Below the pieces are notes generated by a model. That model searched no databases, had not been told where the DNA came from, and saw nothing but the letters and a program-made list of their open reading frames with translations. From UBA2253 sp964646985 (GTDB taxonomy: Bacteria; Bacillota_I; Bacilli_A; ML615J-28; CAG-698), in contig CAZYFI010000006.1 of assembly GCA_964646985.1 (NCBI GenBank), positions 1-44,057 on the forward strand: 44,057 nucleotides of DNA. The letters are read 5' to 3'. Of this stretch, positions 34,696 through 44,012 are shown piece after piece; position 1 is the first letter of the stretch; each line of letters opens with the position of its first letter. The position numbers were made by a program, and so were the translations under genes.

Positions 34696-35793
34696 ATGAA
34701 TAAAAGATTATTATTAAAGATAACAAAATGGCTTATTTTCGTTTTGGCTTTTGTTATCATTGTCATAGTTGGATATGTTAGTTATGTAAGTATCCAATAT
34801 TACCGTTTAGAAGATGAATTGGTACTAGATGTGAGCAACAATAATTCTTTAGAATTAGGTGTCAGTGATGAATATTTTATTGTAACCTATAATGTTGGAT
34901 TTGGCGCATACAACCATGAATTTTCTTTCTTTATGGATTCAGGAGAAATGCTAACTGGTGAAAAGGTGGCGGGAACAATGGCAAAAGCTGCAAGCATTGA
35001 TGTTGTGAATACCAACACCCAAGGATCAATTAACACAATAATGAATGAAAATCCTGATTTCGTTTTTTTACAAGAAGTGGATATCAACGCCAATCGCAGT
35101 TATCACGTAAATCAATATTCTGCTTTTCGTGAAGCATTGTCATCCTTTGCTTCTAGCATAGCGATTAATTTTCATTCAGCTTATTTATTTTATCCTTTTC
35201 AAGACCCCATCGGAAAAACCGATTCAGGGATTACTACTTTTTCAAAATATCAAATAAAAGAATCAACAAGATATCAATTACCAATTGACAATTCTTTTCC
35301 TAATCGCTTCTTTGATCTTGATCGTAGCATTATGGTTACAAAAGTTAAAACCAACCATGATAAAGATTTGGTTTTAATCAATGTTCATTTGTCGGCATAT
35401 GATGAAGGAGGAATCATTAGGGCTTTGCAACTGGAAACCTTAAAAACAATTATGAATGAAGAAAAAAACAATTTTGTCATTGTTGGTGGTGATTTCAATC
35501 ATGACATCGCATCAAGCCTCAATTTATTTACGACCACACAAAAAGTACCAGAGTGGGTTTATGTATTTCCTGAAGAAAATCTTCCAGAAGGATATCGTTT
35601 TGCTTCTGCAACCAACGTTGGAACTTGTAGAAGTACCGATATGTCTTATACAAAAGATGTGAACTATACCGTTGTGATTGATGGCTTCATTGTGAATGAA
35701 TATGTGACCATCAAAAATGTCACGAATATTGACAATGATTTTGTTTACAGCGATCATAATCCTGTGAAATTAACATTTGGATTGGTTGGATAG
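34696..35793 (+). CDS. Membrane-anchored endonuclease/exonuclease/phosphatase-family protein
   Basis: 365 residues from ATG 34696 (a GTG at 34687 overlapping the previous stop is an alternative). An N-terminal membrane helix (about 10-31) points the catalytic domain outwards. The EEP-fold motifs are all seen: TYNVGF (Asn66), FLQEVD (Glu127), DSGITTFSK, GGDFNHD near 263-269 and SDHNPVK near 352. The family includes sphingomyelinases, DNases and inositol phosphatases. With the membrane anchor, an extracellular nuclease or phosphodiesterase is likely. Confidence 0.9.
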   Translation: MNKRLLLKITKWLIFVLAFVIIVIVGYVSYVSIQYYRLEDELVLDVSNNNSLELGVSDEYFIVTYNVGFGAYNHEFSFFMDSGEMLTGEKVAGTMAKAASIDVVNTNTQGSINTIMNENPDFVFLQEVDINANRSYHVNQYSAFREALSSFASSIAINFHSAYLFYPFQDPIGKTDSGITTFSKYQIKESTRYQLPIDNSFPNRFFDLDRSIMVTKVKTNHDKDLVLINVHLSAYDEGGIIRALQLETLKTIMNEEKNNFVIVGGDFNHDIASSLNLFTTTQKVPEWVYVFPEENLPEGYRFASATNVGTCRSTDMSYTKDVNYTVVIDGFIVNEYVTIKNVTNIDNDFVYSDHNPVKLTFGLVG

Positions 35794-35794
35794 T

Positions 35795-36502
35795 ATGGTA
35801 GCCACGCTTGTAAATGGATTGGCGGTCATCATTGGTGGTTTTATTGGATTGCTGTTTCGAAAATCCATCAAAAAAGCCATATTTGACGCTGTTTTAAAAG
35901 TAGTAGGGATTGTCGTTTTAATCATTGGATTAGGCGGTGTGTTAAAAGAGCTGTTGATTATTGATGGTACAGGTTTTCAAACACAAAATGAGTTGCTGTT
36001 ACTCGTTAGTTTATCTTTAGGAACATTCATAGGAGAATTGTTTCATATTGATGATCATTTGAATCATTTTGGATTGTTTTTAGAAAAAAAGATGAATAAG
36101 GGAAAATTTTCAGAAGGATTTATTTCTTCCTCGATTATTTTTTGTATTGGGGCGATGGCGCTTGTTGGTAGTATCAAAGCCGCTTTAGGAGATTCTTCGA
36201 TTATTTATTTAAAAGCCATGATAGATGGAATTACAGCCATCGTATTGGCTTCTACATTAGGGTTTGGTGTGCTCTTTTCCGCCATTTCTCTTGTTTTATA
36301 CCAAGGATTGATTACAATACTTGGGATTATATTTGGTGACTTTTTGCCTTTGGGTTTGGTCTCTGCTTTTTCAATGGTCGGATTTGCCATTGTTGCTTGT
36401 ATTGGCCTTAACTTTTTCCGCACAGAAAAATTGAAATTAGCCAATATGCTTCCTAGTTTGGTAATTGCCATATTATTTTTCTTGTTTCAACAATTATTTT
36501 AG
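35795..36502 (+). CDS. DUF554 membrane protein (YqgA-like)
   Basis: 235 residues with about six to seven membrane helices. The ATG at 35795 begins one base after the previous stop, so translation is coupled; an in-frame earlier start at 35777 would overlap the upstream gene. Family motifs are NGLAVIIGGFIGLLFRK at the N-terminus and GTFIGELFHIDDHLNHFG. DUF554/YqgA proteins are conserved presumed transporters with no proven function. Confidence 0.9.
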   Translation: MVATLVNGLAVIIGGFIGLLFRKSIKKAIFDAVLKVVGIVVLIIGLGGVLKELLIIDGTGFQTQNELLLLVSLSLGTFIGELFHIDDHLNHFGLFLEKKMNKGKFSEGFISSSIIFCIGAMALVGSIKAALGDSSIIYLKAMIDGITAIVLASTLGFGVLFSAISLVLYQGLITILGIIFGDFLPLGLVSAFSMVGFAIVACIGLNFFRTEKLKLANMLPSLVIAILFFLFQQLF

Positions 36503-36510
36503 GTGTATTT

Positions 36511-37266
36511 ATGAAAAAAGCCATCCTTTTATTACACGGCTTCTTATCAGATCAAGATGACTTTTCTGCCATCCTATCTGATTTAGAAACAAGATATCAA
36601 CACATTGAACGACTGGTATACCCTGGTCACCATAAGGAAGAGTCTTATGAAAAGTTTAATGAAGAAGAAACTTTTCTTTTACTAGAACAATGTTTTACCA
36701 AATTGCTGAAAAAGTACGATGTTGTTGATGTGATGGGATATTCCATGGGAGGAGCACTGGGTGTTTATTTAAGTCAGAGATATGTTTTTAATAAACTTGT
36801 TTTACTTGCACCAGCAAATAAGTATTTTAATATTTTATTGCCATATGCGAAGTTAAAACATTATGCGAAGAATTTTATCTTTCTTGAGAAAGCTGCCATC
36901 GAGAAAAAAACGCAAAAAGAAAAAGGTTATCGCATTATCTTAAATTATACATTTGAAGAAGACAAAGAAAGCTTGCGTTTTTTGTATGAGAAATATTTTC
37001 ATTCCTATTTTTTTGGAGCCTTTAAGCATTTTCGCAATCTCATTAAAAGAGCAAACGAAGAATTAACAACGATTCAGAATCCTTGCTTTATCGCTTGGGG
37101 AGAAGTAGATCAACTGGTTCCGAAAAAAGCTATTACATTTATTGCTAGCAAATGCAATCACCCTAAAAGTGAATGGCGCGTCTATGAGCATGTTTCGCAT
37201 TTAATGCTTAAATCTACATTCAATCAAAAACTGATTTCCGACGTACTAACTTTTCTAGATCATTAG
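36511..37266 (+). CDS. Alpha/beta hydrolase (carboxylesterase/lysophospholipase type)
   Basis: 251 residues, no signal peptide. The oxyanion motif is LLLHGFLSD at the N-terminus, the nucleophile elbow GYSMGG holds Ser78, the probable acid is the Asp in AWGEVDQLVP, and the base is the His in EHVSHLML near the C-terminus. It resembles Est30/carboxylesterase-type enzymes acting on short acyl esters. It sits eight bases after the DUF554 gene and 10 before DUF1538. Confidence 0.92.
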   Translation: MKKAILLLHGFLSDQDDFSAILSDLETRYQHIERLVYPGHHKEESYEKFNEEETFLLLEQCFTKLLKKYDVVDVMGYSMGGALGVYLSQRYVFNKLVLLAPANKYFNILLPYAKLKHYAKNFIFLEKAAIEKKTQKEKGYRIILNYTFEEDKESLRFLYEKYFHSYFFGAFKHFRNLIKRANEELTTIQNPCFIAWGEVDQLVPKKAITFIASKCNHPKSEWRVYEHVSHLMLKSTFNQKLISDVLTFLDH

Positions 37267-37276
37267 GAGGAAGCCT

Positions 37277-38770
37277 TTGAATAAAATTTTACGTGAAAAA
37301 TTAAAAGAATCATTACAAGCTATATTGCCAGTTGCTTTTGTCATTTTGGTTATGAGCTTTCTTTTACAACTACAATGGTCCTTAATTATCAGTTTTGTTA
37401 TTGGTGTATTACTACTAATAGTTGGACTTGTTTTGTTTAGTATTGGAGCATCCTCTTCAATGATGCCAATTGCTGAAGGAATAGGTCGTTATATCACAAA
37501 AAGGAAAAGTTTGACTTTATTGATTGTGGTTGCTTTTTTAATTGGGTTTATGATAACCGCTGCTGAACCTGATTTGTGGGTGTTGGCTGATCAATTTGAA
37601 AGCATTCCCACGATTACATTAATTATAGCGGTTGCCATTGGCGTAGGTTTTTTCTTAGCTGTTGCCTTATTACGAATTGTATTTCAAATTCGTTTGGCAG
37701 TACTATTCATTATTAGTTACGCCATTGTTTTTATTCTAACTTTTTTGGTATTAGAAGAATTTGTCCCGATTGCCTTTGATTTTGGTGGTGCATCTACTGG
37801 TCCTATTACAGTTCCTTTTATCATGGCACTCGGTCTTGGTGTTGCTTATGCAAGAAGTGATGCCAATGCTTCTGATGAAAGTTTTGGTTTGGTGGGTTTA
37901 TGTTCGTTGGGGCCAATCATTGCTGTATTAATATTGGGACTGATTCATAGTCCAAATTATCATGGAGAAGAAACTGGGCATTCATTTTGGACATACTTAG
38001 GTTCTTTCTCGCAATCGATAGGGGTTGCTTTAATGCCGTTTTTATTGTTTTTTATCATTTTTCAAATATTAGTCATAAAATCCTCAAAACGTGAACTAAT
38101 TAAAATTCTAATTGGATTTGTTTTTACATTTATTGGGCTCGTTTTATTTTTGACTGGTGCCAATTATGGACTTTTGTCTTTGGGAAGCAAGATTGGTGAG
38201 ATGATCGCCACCTTAAAGCATTCTTGGCTATTGATACCGATTGGAATGATTTTGGGCTTTGTTATTGTGGCAGCAGAACCTGCTGTTGGTGTATTAACCA
38301 AACAAGTTGAAGAAATGACCAGTGGGGCTATTTCGCGAAAGCCACTTATGGCAACTTTGTCCATTGGTATTGCCATGGCCGTTGGACTTGGCGGATTGAG
38401 AATTTTAACTGGTTGGAGTTTACTTTATTTTATTGTTCCTGGCTACATCATTGCGCTTGTATTAACATTCTTTGTTTCTGATCGCTTTACTGCAATTGCT
38501 TTTGATTCAGGAGGAGCAGCATCTGGAGCTATGACAGCATCTTTTTTGGTTCCTCTAGCATTAGGCGCATCTGCTTCGATTCCAGGAAGTAATCCTCTTA
38601 CCGATGCATTTGGTCTTGTTGCCTTGGTTGCGATGACTCCTTTGGTTACCATTCAAGTATTGGGATTAATTTATAAAAGAAAAACACGTTATCTTCGTGA
38701 ACAAATGGAAAGCGAAGAAATTATTGATGTAAGCGAGGGAAATCATGAAATTAATCATAACCATCATTGA
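37277..38770 (+). CDS. DUF1538 membrane protein with internal duplication
   Basis: 497 residues starting with TTG at 37277. The start is fixed by a strong AGGAGG site eight bases upstream, and there is no nearby in-frame ATG. Two homologous halves of about 240 residues each contain ITAAEPDLWVLADQ / IVAAEPAVGVLTKQ and the AFDFGGASTGPITVPF / AFDSGGAASGAMTASF motifs, as expected for an inverted or tandem-repeat transporter. DUF1538 proteins are commonly encoded with P-II-like proteins, as here. Transported substrate unknown. Its end overlaps the next gene by 26 bases. Confidence 0.92.
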   Translation: MNKILREKLKESLQAILPVAFVILVMSFLLQLQWSLIISFVIGVLLLIVGLVLFSIGASSSMMPIAEGIGRYITKRKSLTLLIVVAFLIGFMITAAEPDLWVLADQFESIPTITLIIAVAIGVGFFLAVALLRIVFQIRLAVLFIISYAIVFILTFLVLEEFVPIAFDFGGASTGPITVPFIMALGLGVAYARSDANASDESFGLVGLCSLGPIIAVLILGLIHSPNYHGEETGHSFWTYLGSFSQSIGVALMPFLLFFIIFQILVIKSSKRELIKILIGFVFTFIGLVLFLTGANYGLLSLGSKIGEMIATLKHSWLLIPIGMILGFVIVAAEPAVGVLTKQVEEMTSGAISRKPLMATLSIGIAMAVGLGGLRILTGWSLLYFIVPGYIIALVLTFFVSDRFTAIAFDSGGAASGAMTASFLVPLALGASASIPGSNPLTDAFGLVALVAMTPLVTIQVLGLIYKRKTRYLREQMESEEIIDVSEGNHEINHNHH

Positions 38771-39068
38771 TCGTCACTTATGTGATCAAGTGATAGATAT
38801 TTATGAAAAATGTAACCTTATCTATCAAGTTGAAGTACTGGGAAAAGGAACAGCAAATAGTGAATTGTTAGATTATTTGAGCCTGGGAAAAACAGAAAAA
38901 ACGCTTATATTAGGATTTTCTTTGCATGATGAAATAGAAAAAATCCTTCCTAAATTGAAGCAACATTTAGAAATAGATAAACGCGGTGCCGGTGTAGCAT
39001 TTACGATTCCAATCAATAGTATTGGGAAAAATGCGATGAAATTATTAATGGGGGAGCAAAATGAATAA
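38745..39068 (+). CDS. P-II-like protein, first of two
   Basis: 107 residues. It overlaps the DUF1538 gene by 26 bases and the following P-II-like gene by eight, so all three are translated together. The fold pattern is ferredoxin-like (KLIITIIDRHLCDQVIDIYEK, then VEVLGKGTANSELL, and the final beta strand before GKNAMKLL). It lacks the Tyr51 T-loop region and conserved ATP-binding signatures of GlnB. It probably binds a small molecule and gates the DUF1538 protein, inferred from the conserved pairing. Confidence 0.78.
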   Translation: MKLIITIIDRHLCDQVIDIYEKCNLIYQVEVLGKGTANSELLDYLSLGKTEKTLILGFSLHDEIEKILPKLKQHLEIDKRGAGVAFTIPINSIGKNAMKLLMGEQNE

Positions 39069-39372
39069 TATAGAATTAATTATTACCATTTGTAACCATG
39101 GATTTGCAGAAGCAATCATGGAAGTAGCTAAAAAAAATGGCGCACGTGGTGGCACAATTCTTCATGCCAGAGGAAGTGCCATGGGTGAAGTGAAAAAGTT
39201 TTTTGGGATTACGATTCAACCTGAAAAAGATATTATTATGATTGTTTGCCCTGTAACGCAAAAACAAGCAATTATGAAAGGCATTGTTGAAGAACACGGA
39301 GTGAAAACTCCGGCTCATAGCCTTTGTTTTTCGCTTCCAGTGACAGATGCAATCGGCTTTAATTTCGATTAA
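39061..39372 (+). CDS. P-II-like protein, second of two
   Basis: 103 residues, with a better P-II match: LIITICNHGFAEAIMEVAKKNGARGGTILHARGS contains the beta1-alpha1-beta2 unit and a Gly-rich T-loop base, and KQAIMKGIVEEHG gives the second helix. The T loop itself (MGEVKKFFG) is short. The last codons and the stop are part of the operon terminator. Together with the preceding protein it probably forms a hetero-oligomer that controls DUF1538; this is inference. Confidence 0.85.
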   Translation: MNNIELIITICNHGFAEAIMEVAKKNGARGGTILHARGSAMGEVKKFFGITIQPEKDIIMIVCPVTQKQAIMKGIVEEHGVKTPAHSLCFSLPVTDAIGFNFD

Positions 39373-39383
39373 AGCCTTTTTTT
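39355..39383 (+). terminator. Operon terminator with TTCG tetraloop
   Basis: GGCTTTAAT (39355-39363) pairs with ATTAAAGCC (39368-39376) around TTCG, followed by T7. It ends the eight-gene run that starts at 33271 and contains the stop codon of the last gene. Confidence 0.93.
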
Positions 39384-39435
39384 ATAGAAAAATAGTTTTG
39401 TTTCGTGTATAATAAACATTAGATTAAGGTGAATT

Positions 39436-40350
39436 ATGAAGAAGTTAGTATTGGATTTTTTTCGAGGAATTTTTATTGGAATCGCAATCGTTATTCCAGG
39501 ATTTAGTGCTGGTGGCATGTCAGTTGTTTTGAACATTTATGAACGTTTTGTCAATGCCTTCAGCAATTTATTACAAAAACCAATTCAAACAATGAAAGAT
39601 ATGTGGTCATTATTTATTGGTATGGCAGTTGGAGTCGTTGGTTCCATAAAAATATTGGTATGGTTGCTGACAAACGCTCCAATTCCAACTGCTTTATTCT
39701 TTGTTGGTTTGATTGTTGGTTCACTTCCTAGAACTTATCAAAATGCGAATAAGAGCAAAGTCAGAGTATTGGATATTGTTTTGTTGATTGTTGGAATGGC
39801 AATTGTGGTTACACTACCTTTTATAAGAACCGATTCTGTTACCAATTATGAGTTTAATTTTCCTATGGCCCTTACTATTTTCTTTTTAACGATGTTAGCA
39901 TCCACCGCCAATGTGGTACCGGGTGTGAGCGGATCGATGATTTTACTGGCTTTAGGATATTATGAAATCATCTGGGTGAATGTGATAGGAAATTTTTTTG
40001 ATGCTGTATTGACTTTTCAATTTTCACTCATTTTTCAAACAGCTATTCCGGTTATTCCCTTTGGACTTGGAGTCATAATTGGAATGGTGTTGGTAGCAAA
40101 ATTAGTAGAACTATTGCTTCGAAAAGCGACGCAAGCTTTCTATTATACAATTTTAGGATTGCTTGCAGCATCGCCTTTTGCCATCATTTATAGTGTTTAT
40201 CAAGAATATCAAACTGCCTTTTTAGATTCAAAAGTATTTAGTTGGGTATTGGGCATATTGTTATTCTTTGGTGGAGTTTTTGCAGTGATATATTTACAAA
40301 AACATGAAAAAGGAGAAAAAAATGTCAAAACCGTTTCGGATAACAACTAA
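39436..40350 (+). CDS. DUF368 membrane protein (undecaprenyl-phosphate translocase family)
   Basis: 304 residues with about eight to nine membrane helices. The DUF368 signatures are IVIPGFSAGGMSVVLNIYE and, in the second half, ANVVPGVSGSMILLALGYYE, again a duplicated arrangement. DUF368 (PopT) and DedA proteins have been shown to return undecaprenyl phosphate across the membrane after wall polymer synthesis. AAGGTGA precedes the ATG, and a -10 TATAAT lies at 39408-39413. The 3' end overlaps rlmD by 29 bases. Confidence 0.9.
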   Translation: MKKLVLDFFRGIFIGIAIVIPGFSAGGMSVVLNIYERFVNAFSNLLQKPIQTMKDMWSLFIGMAVGVVGSIKILVWLLTNAPIPTALFFVGLIVGSLPRTYQNANKSKVRVLDIVLLIVGMAIVVTLPFIRTDSVTNYEFNFPMALTIFFLTMLASTANVVPGVSGSMILLALGYYEIIWVNVIGNFFDAVLTFQFSLIFQTAIPVIPFGLGVIIGMVLVAKLVELLLRKATQAFYYTILGLLAASPFAIIYSVYQEYQTAFLDSKVFSWVLGILLFFGGVFAVIYLQKHEKGEKNVKTVSDNN

Positions 40351-41662
40351 AGCCTTTGCTTTAGATGATGTGGGAATGGGCGTAATCGAATATAAAAAAA
40401 ATGTATATTCTGTATCTAATTTGATTCCGAAAGAAGAAGCAATCATTGAAATTAATGATGAATTTGTTTATCAAAAAGCCAAAGTAATTAAAATTACGAA
40501 ACCTTCCTCTATTCGTCAAGATCCTAAATGTGAAGTATATCAAAAGTGTGGCGGATGCCAATTGCTTCACTTGAATTATGAAAATCAAATGGAATTTAAG
40601 AAAAATTATATTATCAATGCGTTCAAAGCCAATAAGATGAGTATTAAAATTGATGAATTTATTGGAGCAAATTTAAAAACCAAATATCGCAATAAAATGC
40701 AAGTAGGGTACCGGTACAAAGATAGCAAGATAATTTATGGGTTTTATGAAGAAGAATCCCATCGACTGATGCCAATTAATACTTGCTTGGTTCAGACAAA
40801 CATTCAAAATGCGATTGCTAGTTACATTGCACAATTGATGATGCAAATGAAAATTCCCGCTTACAATGAAGACAAAAGATCAGGATTAATTCGCTTTGTC
40901 TTATTGAAAGAAGCCTTTCAAACACAAGAATTGCTTGTTGTCATTGTGACTCAGTCAGATATATTTCCTGGAAGAAATGAGTTTGTAAAAAGATTGAAAG
41001 CAAAATTTCCAGAAATTACCTCAATTGTACAAAATGTGAATTCAAGGCAAACAAGCATTATTTTAGGAGATCAAGAACGAGTCTTATACGGGCCAGGCTT
41101 TATTTGGGAAGAACTGATTGGCATGCGTTTTAAAATTTCTTCCAAAACTTTTTTTCAAGTAAATCCTGAACAAGCAAGAAATTTATTCTTAAAAGTCATT
41201 GAATTTGCTAATTTTACAAAGCAAGATATCGTGTTAGATGCTTATTGTGGCGTTGGTACAATTGGTATCTTAATATCACCGTTTGTTAAGCAAGTCATCG
41301 GAGTAGAGTCGAACAAACAATCGATTATCAATGCCATTGACAATAGCAAAGAAAACAAGTTGAATAATATCCAGTTTATTCATGAAGATGCAACTGATTT
41401 TATTGAACAATATACAAGATCTTCAAGAAAGATCGATGTTTTAATCATGGATCCGCCAAGAAGTGGATCAACAGATCGTTTTTTGAATGCTGTTTTATCT
41501 TTAAATCCTCGGACAATTGTTTATGTTTCCTGCGAAGCCAAAACTCTAGCAAGAGATATCAAGCAATTAGAAAAGAATTATGAAATAACTAAGATAGCTG
41601 CAGTTGATATGTTTGTTGGAACATATCATGTGGAAACTGTCATTTGTCTCAAAAATAAATAA
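40322..41662 (+). CDS. rlmD: RlmD/RumA-family 23S rRNA (uracil-C5) methyltransferase
   Basis: 446 residues from ATG 40322, chosen because AAGGAG at 40310-40315 is well spaced; it overlaps the DUF368 gene. An N-terminal TRAM-like domain (about 5-60) precedes the 4Fe-4S ligands Cys70, Cys76 and Cys79 (CEVYQKCGGCQ), with a fourth cysteine near 154. Further on are FFQVNPEQA, the SAM motif LDAYCGVGTIGI near 305, and the catalytic Cys404 in YVSCEAKTLARD. It methylates a uracil of 23S rRNA (or U54 of tRNA in some paralogues) at C5. Confidence 0.94.
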   Translation: MSKPFRITTKAFALDDVGMGVIEYKKNVYSVSNLIPKEEAIIEINDEFVYQKAKVIKITKPSSIRQDPKCEVYQKCGGCQLLHLNYENQMEFKKNYIINAFKANKMSIKIDEFIGANLKTKYRNKMQVGYRYKDSKIIYGFYEEESHRLMPINTCLVQTNIQNAIASYIAQLMMQMKIPAYNEDKRSGLIRFVLLKEAFQTQELLVVIVTQSDIFPGRNEFVKRLKAKFPEITSIVQNVNSRQTSIILGDQERVLYGPGFIWEELIGMRFKISSKTFFQVNPEQARNLFLKVIEFANFTKQDIVLDAYCGVGTIGILISPFVKQVIGVESNKQSIINAIDNSKENKLNNIQFIHEDATDFIEQYTRSSRKIDVLIMDPPRSGSTDRFLNAVLSLNPRTIVYVSCEAKTLARDIKQLEKNYEITKIAAVDMFVGTYHVETVICLKNK

Positions 41663-41700
41663 AAATATGGTTGCTACACTCAAATTTGAAGAGAAAAAAC

Positions 41701-42270
41701 ATGAAAAAGAAACTAAGTGAAATGACAATTGAAGAATTATGGCATCTTTTCCCCATTTATTTAACAAAACATAAAAAAGAATGGCAAGAAGATTTTGAAG
41801 ATGCCAAAAATCATTTGAATAAAATCATTAACAAGGAACATTATGTTCGAATTAGCCACATTGGAAGTACTGCCATCAAAGGTATCTGGGCAAAACCAAT
41901 CATTGATATACTAATAGAGGTGAAAGATAACGTTGAACTAATAGAAATGGCTGAGATATTAGAGATTAATGGTTATATTTGCATGAGAATTACCAATCAT
42001 CGTATATCCTTAAATAAAGGATATACTGAAGATGGCTTTTCGGATAAGGTATACCATGTACATTTACGCTATTTTGGAGATAATGATGAACTTTATTTTC
42101 GTGATTACTTGAATGAATTTTCTAGCATTGCAAAAGAATACGAAGCATTAAAACTGGAATTATGGGGGAAATACGAATACAATCGAGATGCTTATACGAA
42201 TGCAAAAGGTCAATTTGTTGAACAATATTCGAAAGAAGCAAGAGCAAAATATAAAGATAGATATTTATAA
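41701..42270 (+). CDS. GrpB-family (UPF0157) nucleotidyltransferase-like protein
   Basis: 189 residues from ATG 41701; a start 30 bases upstream lacks a binding site. The family block HIGSTAIKGIWAKPIIDILIEV (54-73) carries the G-S-T and K-P-x-x-D elements of the Pol-beta-like nucleotidyltransferase fold, followed by HVHLRYFG-type strand residues. GrpB was first noted for its link to DnaK co-chaperone naming, but the family's activity is not settled. It lies 38 bases behind rlmD and 51 before the flavoprotein. Confidence 0.88.
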   Translation: MKKKLSEMTIEELWHLFPIYLTKHKKEWQEDFEDAKNHLNKIINKEHYVRISHIGSTAIKGIWAKPIIDILIEVKDNVELIEMAEILEINGYICMRITNHRISLNKGYTEDGFSDKVYHVHLRYFGDNDELYFRDYLNEFSSIAKEYEALKLELWGKYEYNRDAYTNAKGQFVEQYSKEARAKYKDRYL

Positions 42271-42321
42271 AAATGTTTGAAGCAAACATTCTTACTAATA
42301 AATCTAGATTGGAGAAATGAG

Positions 42322-43920
42322 ATGGAAACAAGAAAACCTTATGATGTCATCATTGTTGGAGCAGGTATCGCAGGATTAACTGCGGCAGCATATTTATCGA
42401 AATATCAATATAGAGTTCTATTGCTTGAACAAAGTAATCAAATTGGAGGATTGGTTAATTCTTTTGCTGAACAAGGATTTGTTTTTGATGGTGGAATTAG
42501 ATCATTTGAAAATTCAGGTATCATTTTTCCCATGTTAAAACAATTGGGAATTCATATGGATTTTGTGAAGAGCCCGGCATTTTTAAGAATTGGGGAAGAC
42601 ATAGTTCACTTTAAATCAAAAGAGAACATTGAAGATTATCAAAATCTATTGATTAAGCATTTCCCTCATGAAGAAAACAATATTAAGAATATTATCCAAG
42701 AAATTTATAAAATTACAAAATATATGGAAGTTATATACGGAATTGATAACCCCTTGTTCTTAGATTCTTTTCAAGACAAAGAATATATTTTTAAAACTTT
42801 GATCCCTTGGCTGTTTCAATATCATAAAAACATTGGAAAAGCGATAAAATTAGGGGAACCTGTCAACAATTATTTGCGAAAGTTCACTAATGATGAATCC
42901 TTAATAGATATTATTACACAACACTTCTTTCAAAATACACCTACTTTTTTCGCATTGTCTTATTTTGGACTATATAGTGATTATAGTTATCCAATTGGTG
43001 GAACTGGTGTTTTGCCACACAAATTAAAAGATTTGATTTTACAAAATCAAGGAGAAATCATCACCAATAACCGTGTTATAAAAGTCAATGTGAAGGAAAG
43101 ACAAGTATTTACTGATCAAGATTCATATTATCAATATCACAAGCTTATTTGGGCTTGTGATAGCAAGAGTTTGTATGAAGTGGTACATTTTAGTGACAAT
43201 CATTTATCCAATTCTTTTGCAAAGCAAAAAGAACTTGTTATAAGTCACAGTGGTGGTGATTCCATATTTTCTTTGTTCATTGGCGTTGACTTAGGAAAAG
43301 AATACTTTGAACCCAAAAGTGGGGCACATTGTTTTTTTACCCCAACTAATAAGGGAATCAACAGAAAACGAGTGGATGATTCATTGAATCAATCCAAAGA
43401 AGTATTGATAGAATGGCTCAAGAACTACTTTGAAAATACGACCTATGAAATTTCCATTCCAGCGCTACGCGATGAAGCATTGGCACCGAAGGGAAAAATA
43501 GGTATCATTGTCAGCACCCTAATGGATTACAAACTTGTAAAAAGGATTAGTGATGAAGGTTGGTATGATGAATTCAAACAGCTTTGTAGCAAAATGATGA
43601 TTGATGTTTTAAATCAAACTGTTTTTCCCCAATTTCAAGAAAAAATATTGTTTTTCCACAGCTCAAGCCCAATGACGATTGAGCGGCTAACAAAAAATTC
43701 TGATGGAGCTATTACAGGTTGGGCTTTTACTGGAAAAAGATTACCATCAGAAACGAGAATGAAAAAAATAGCCAACTCTATTCGTACTCCAATGGAACAT
43801 ATTTTTCAAGCAGGGCAATGGTCATATAGCCCATCAGGAGTTCCTATTTCGATATTAACTGGGAAATTGGCTGCGGACAAAATAAAAAAACAATTAAAGA
43901 CAAAAAGAGTTTCACAATAA
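42322..43920 (+). CDS. FAD-dependent oxidoreductase, phytoene-desaturase (CrtI)/retinol-saturase-like
   Basis: 532 residues from ATG 42322 (GGAG eight bases upstream; the longer in-frame start at 42277 has no site). Rossmann motif IIVGAGIAGLTAAAYL (GxGxxG at 13-18) with Glu36 for the ribose, then NQIGGLVNSF, typical of CrtI-like enzymes. It is followed by a long insert with SYPIGGTGVLPHKLKDLI, and the C-terminal AGQWSYSPSGVPISILTGKLAADKI closes the FAD site. No carotenoid genes are adjacent, so the substrate may be another polyprenoid or lipid. No signal peptide. Confidence 0.85.
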   Translation: METRKPYDVIIVGAGIAGLTAAAYLSKYQYRVLLLEQSNQIGGLVNSFAEQGFVFDGGIRSFENSGIIFPMLKQLGIHMDFVKSPAFLRIGEDIVHFKSKENIEDYQNLLIKHFPHEENNIKNIIQEIYKITKYMEVIYGIDNPLFLDSFQDKEYIFKTLIPWLFQYHKNIGKAIKLGEPVNNYLRKFTNDESLIDIITQHFFQNTPTFFALSYFGLYSDYSYPIGGTGVLPHKLKDLILQNQGEIITNNRVIKVNVKERQVFTDQDSYYQYHKLIWACDSKSLYEVVHFSDNHLSNSFAKQKELVISHSGGDSIFSLFIGVDLGKEYFEPKSGAHCFFTPTNKGINRKRVDDSLNQSKEVLIEWLKNYFENTTYEISIPALRDEALAPKGKIGIIVSTLMDYKLVKRISDEGWYDEFKQLCSKMMIDVLNQTVFPQFQEKILFFHSSSPMTIERLTKNSDGAITGWAFTGKRLPSETRMKKIANSIRTPMEHIFQAGQWSYSPSGVPISILTGKLAADKIKKQLKTKRVSQ

Positions 43921-44012
43921 CAAAATTGTTCTAACAAAAAAGAAATAAAATGAAGATAGAAAATTCTAATTTAAAATTGACATTGGTAACTTGTAGGTAT
44001 TAGGAGAACAAT

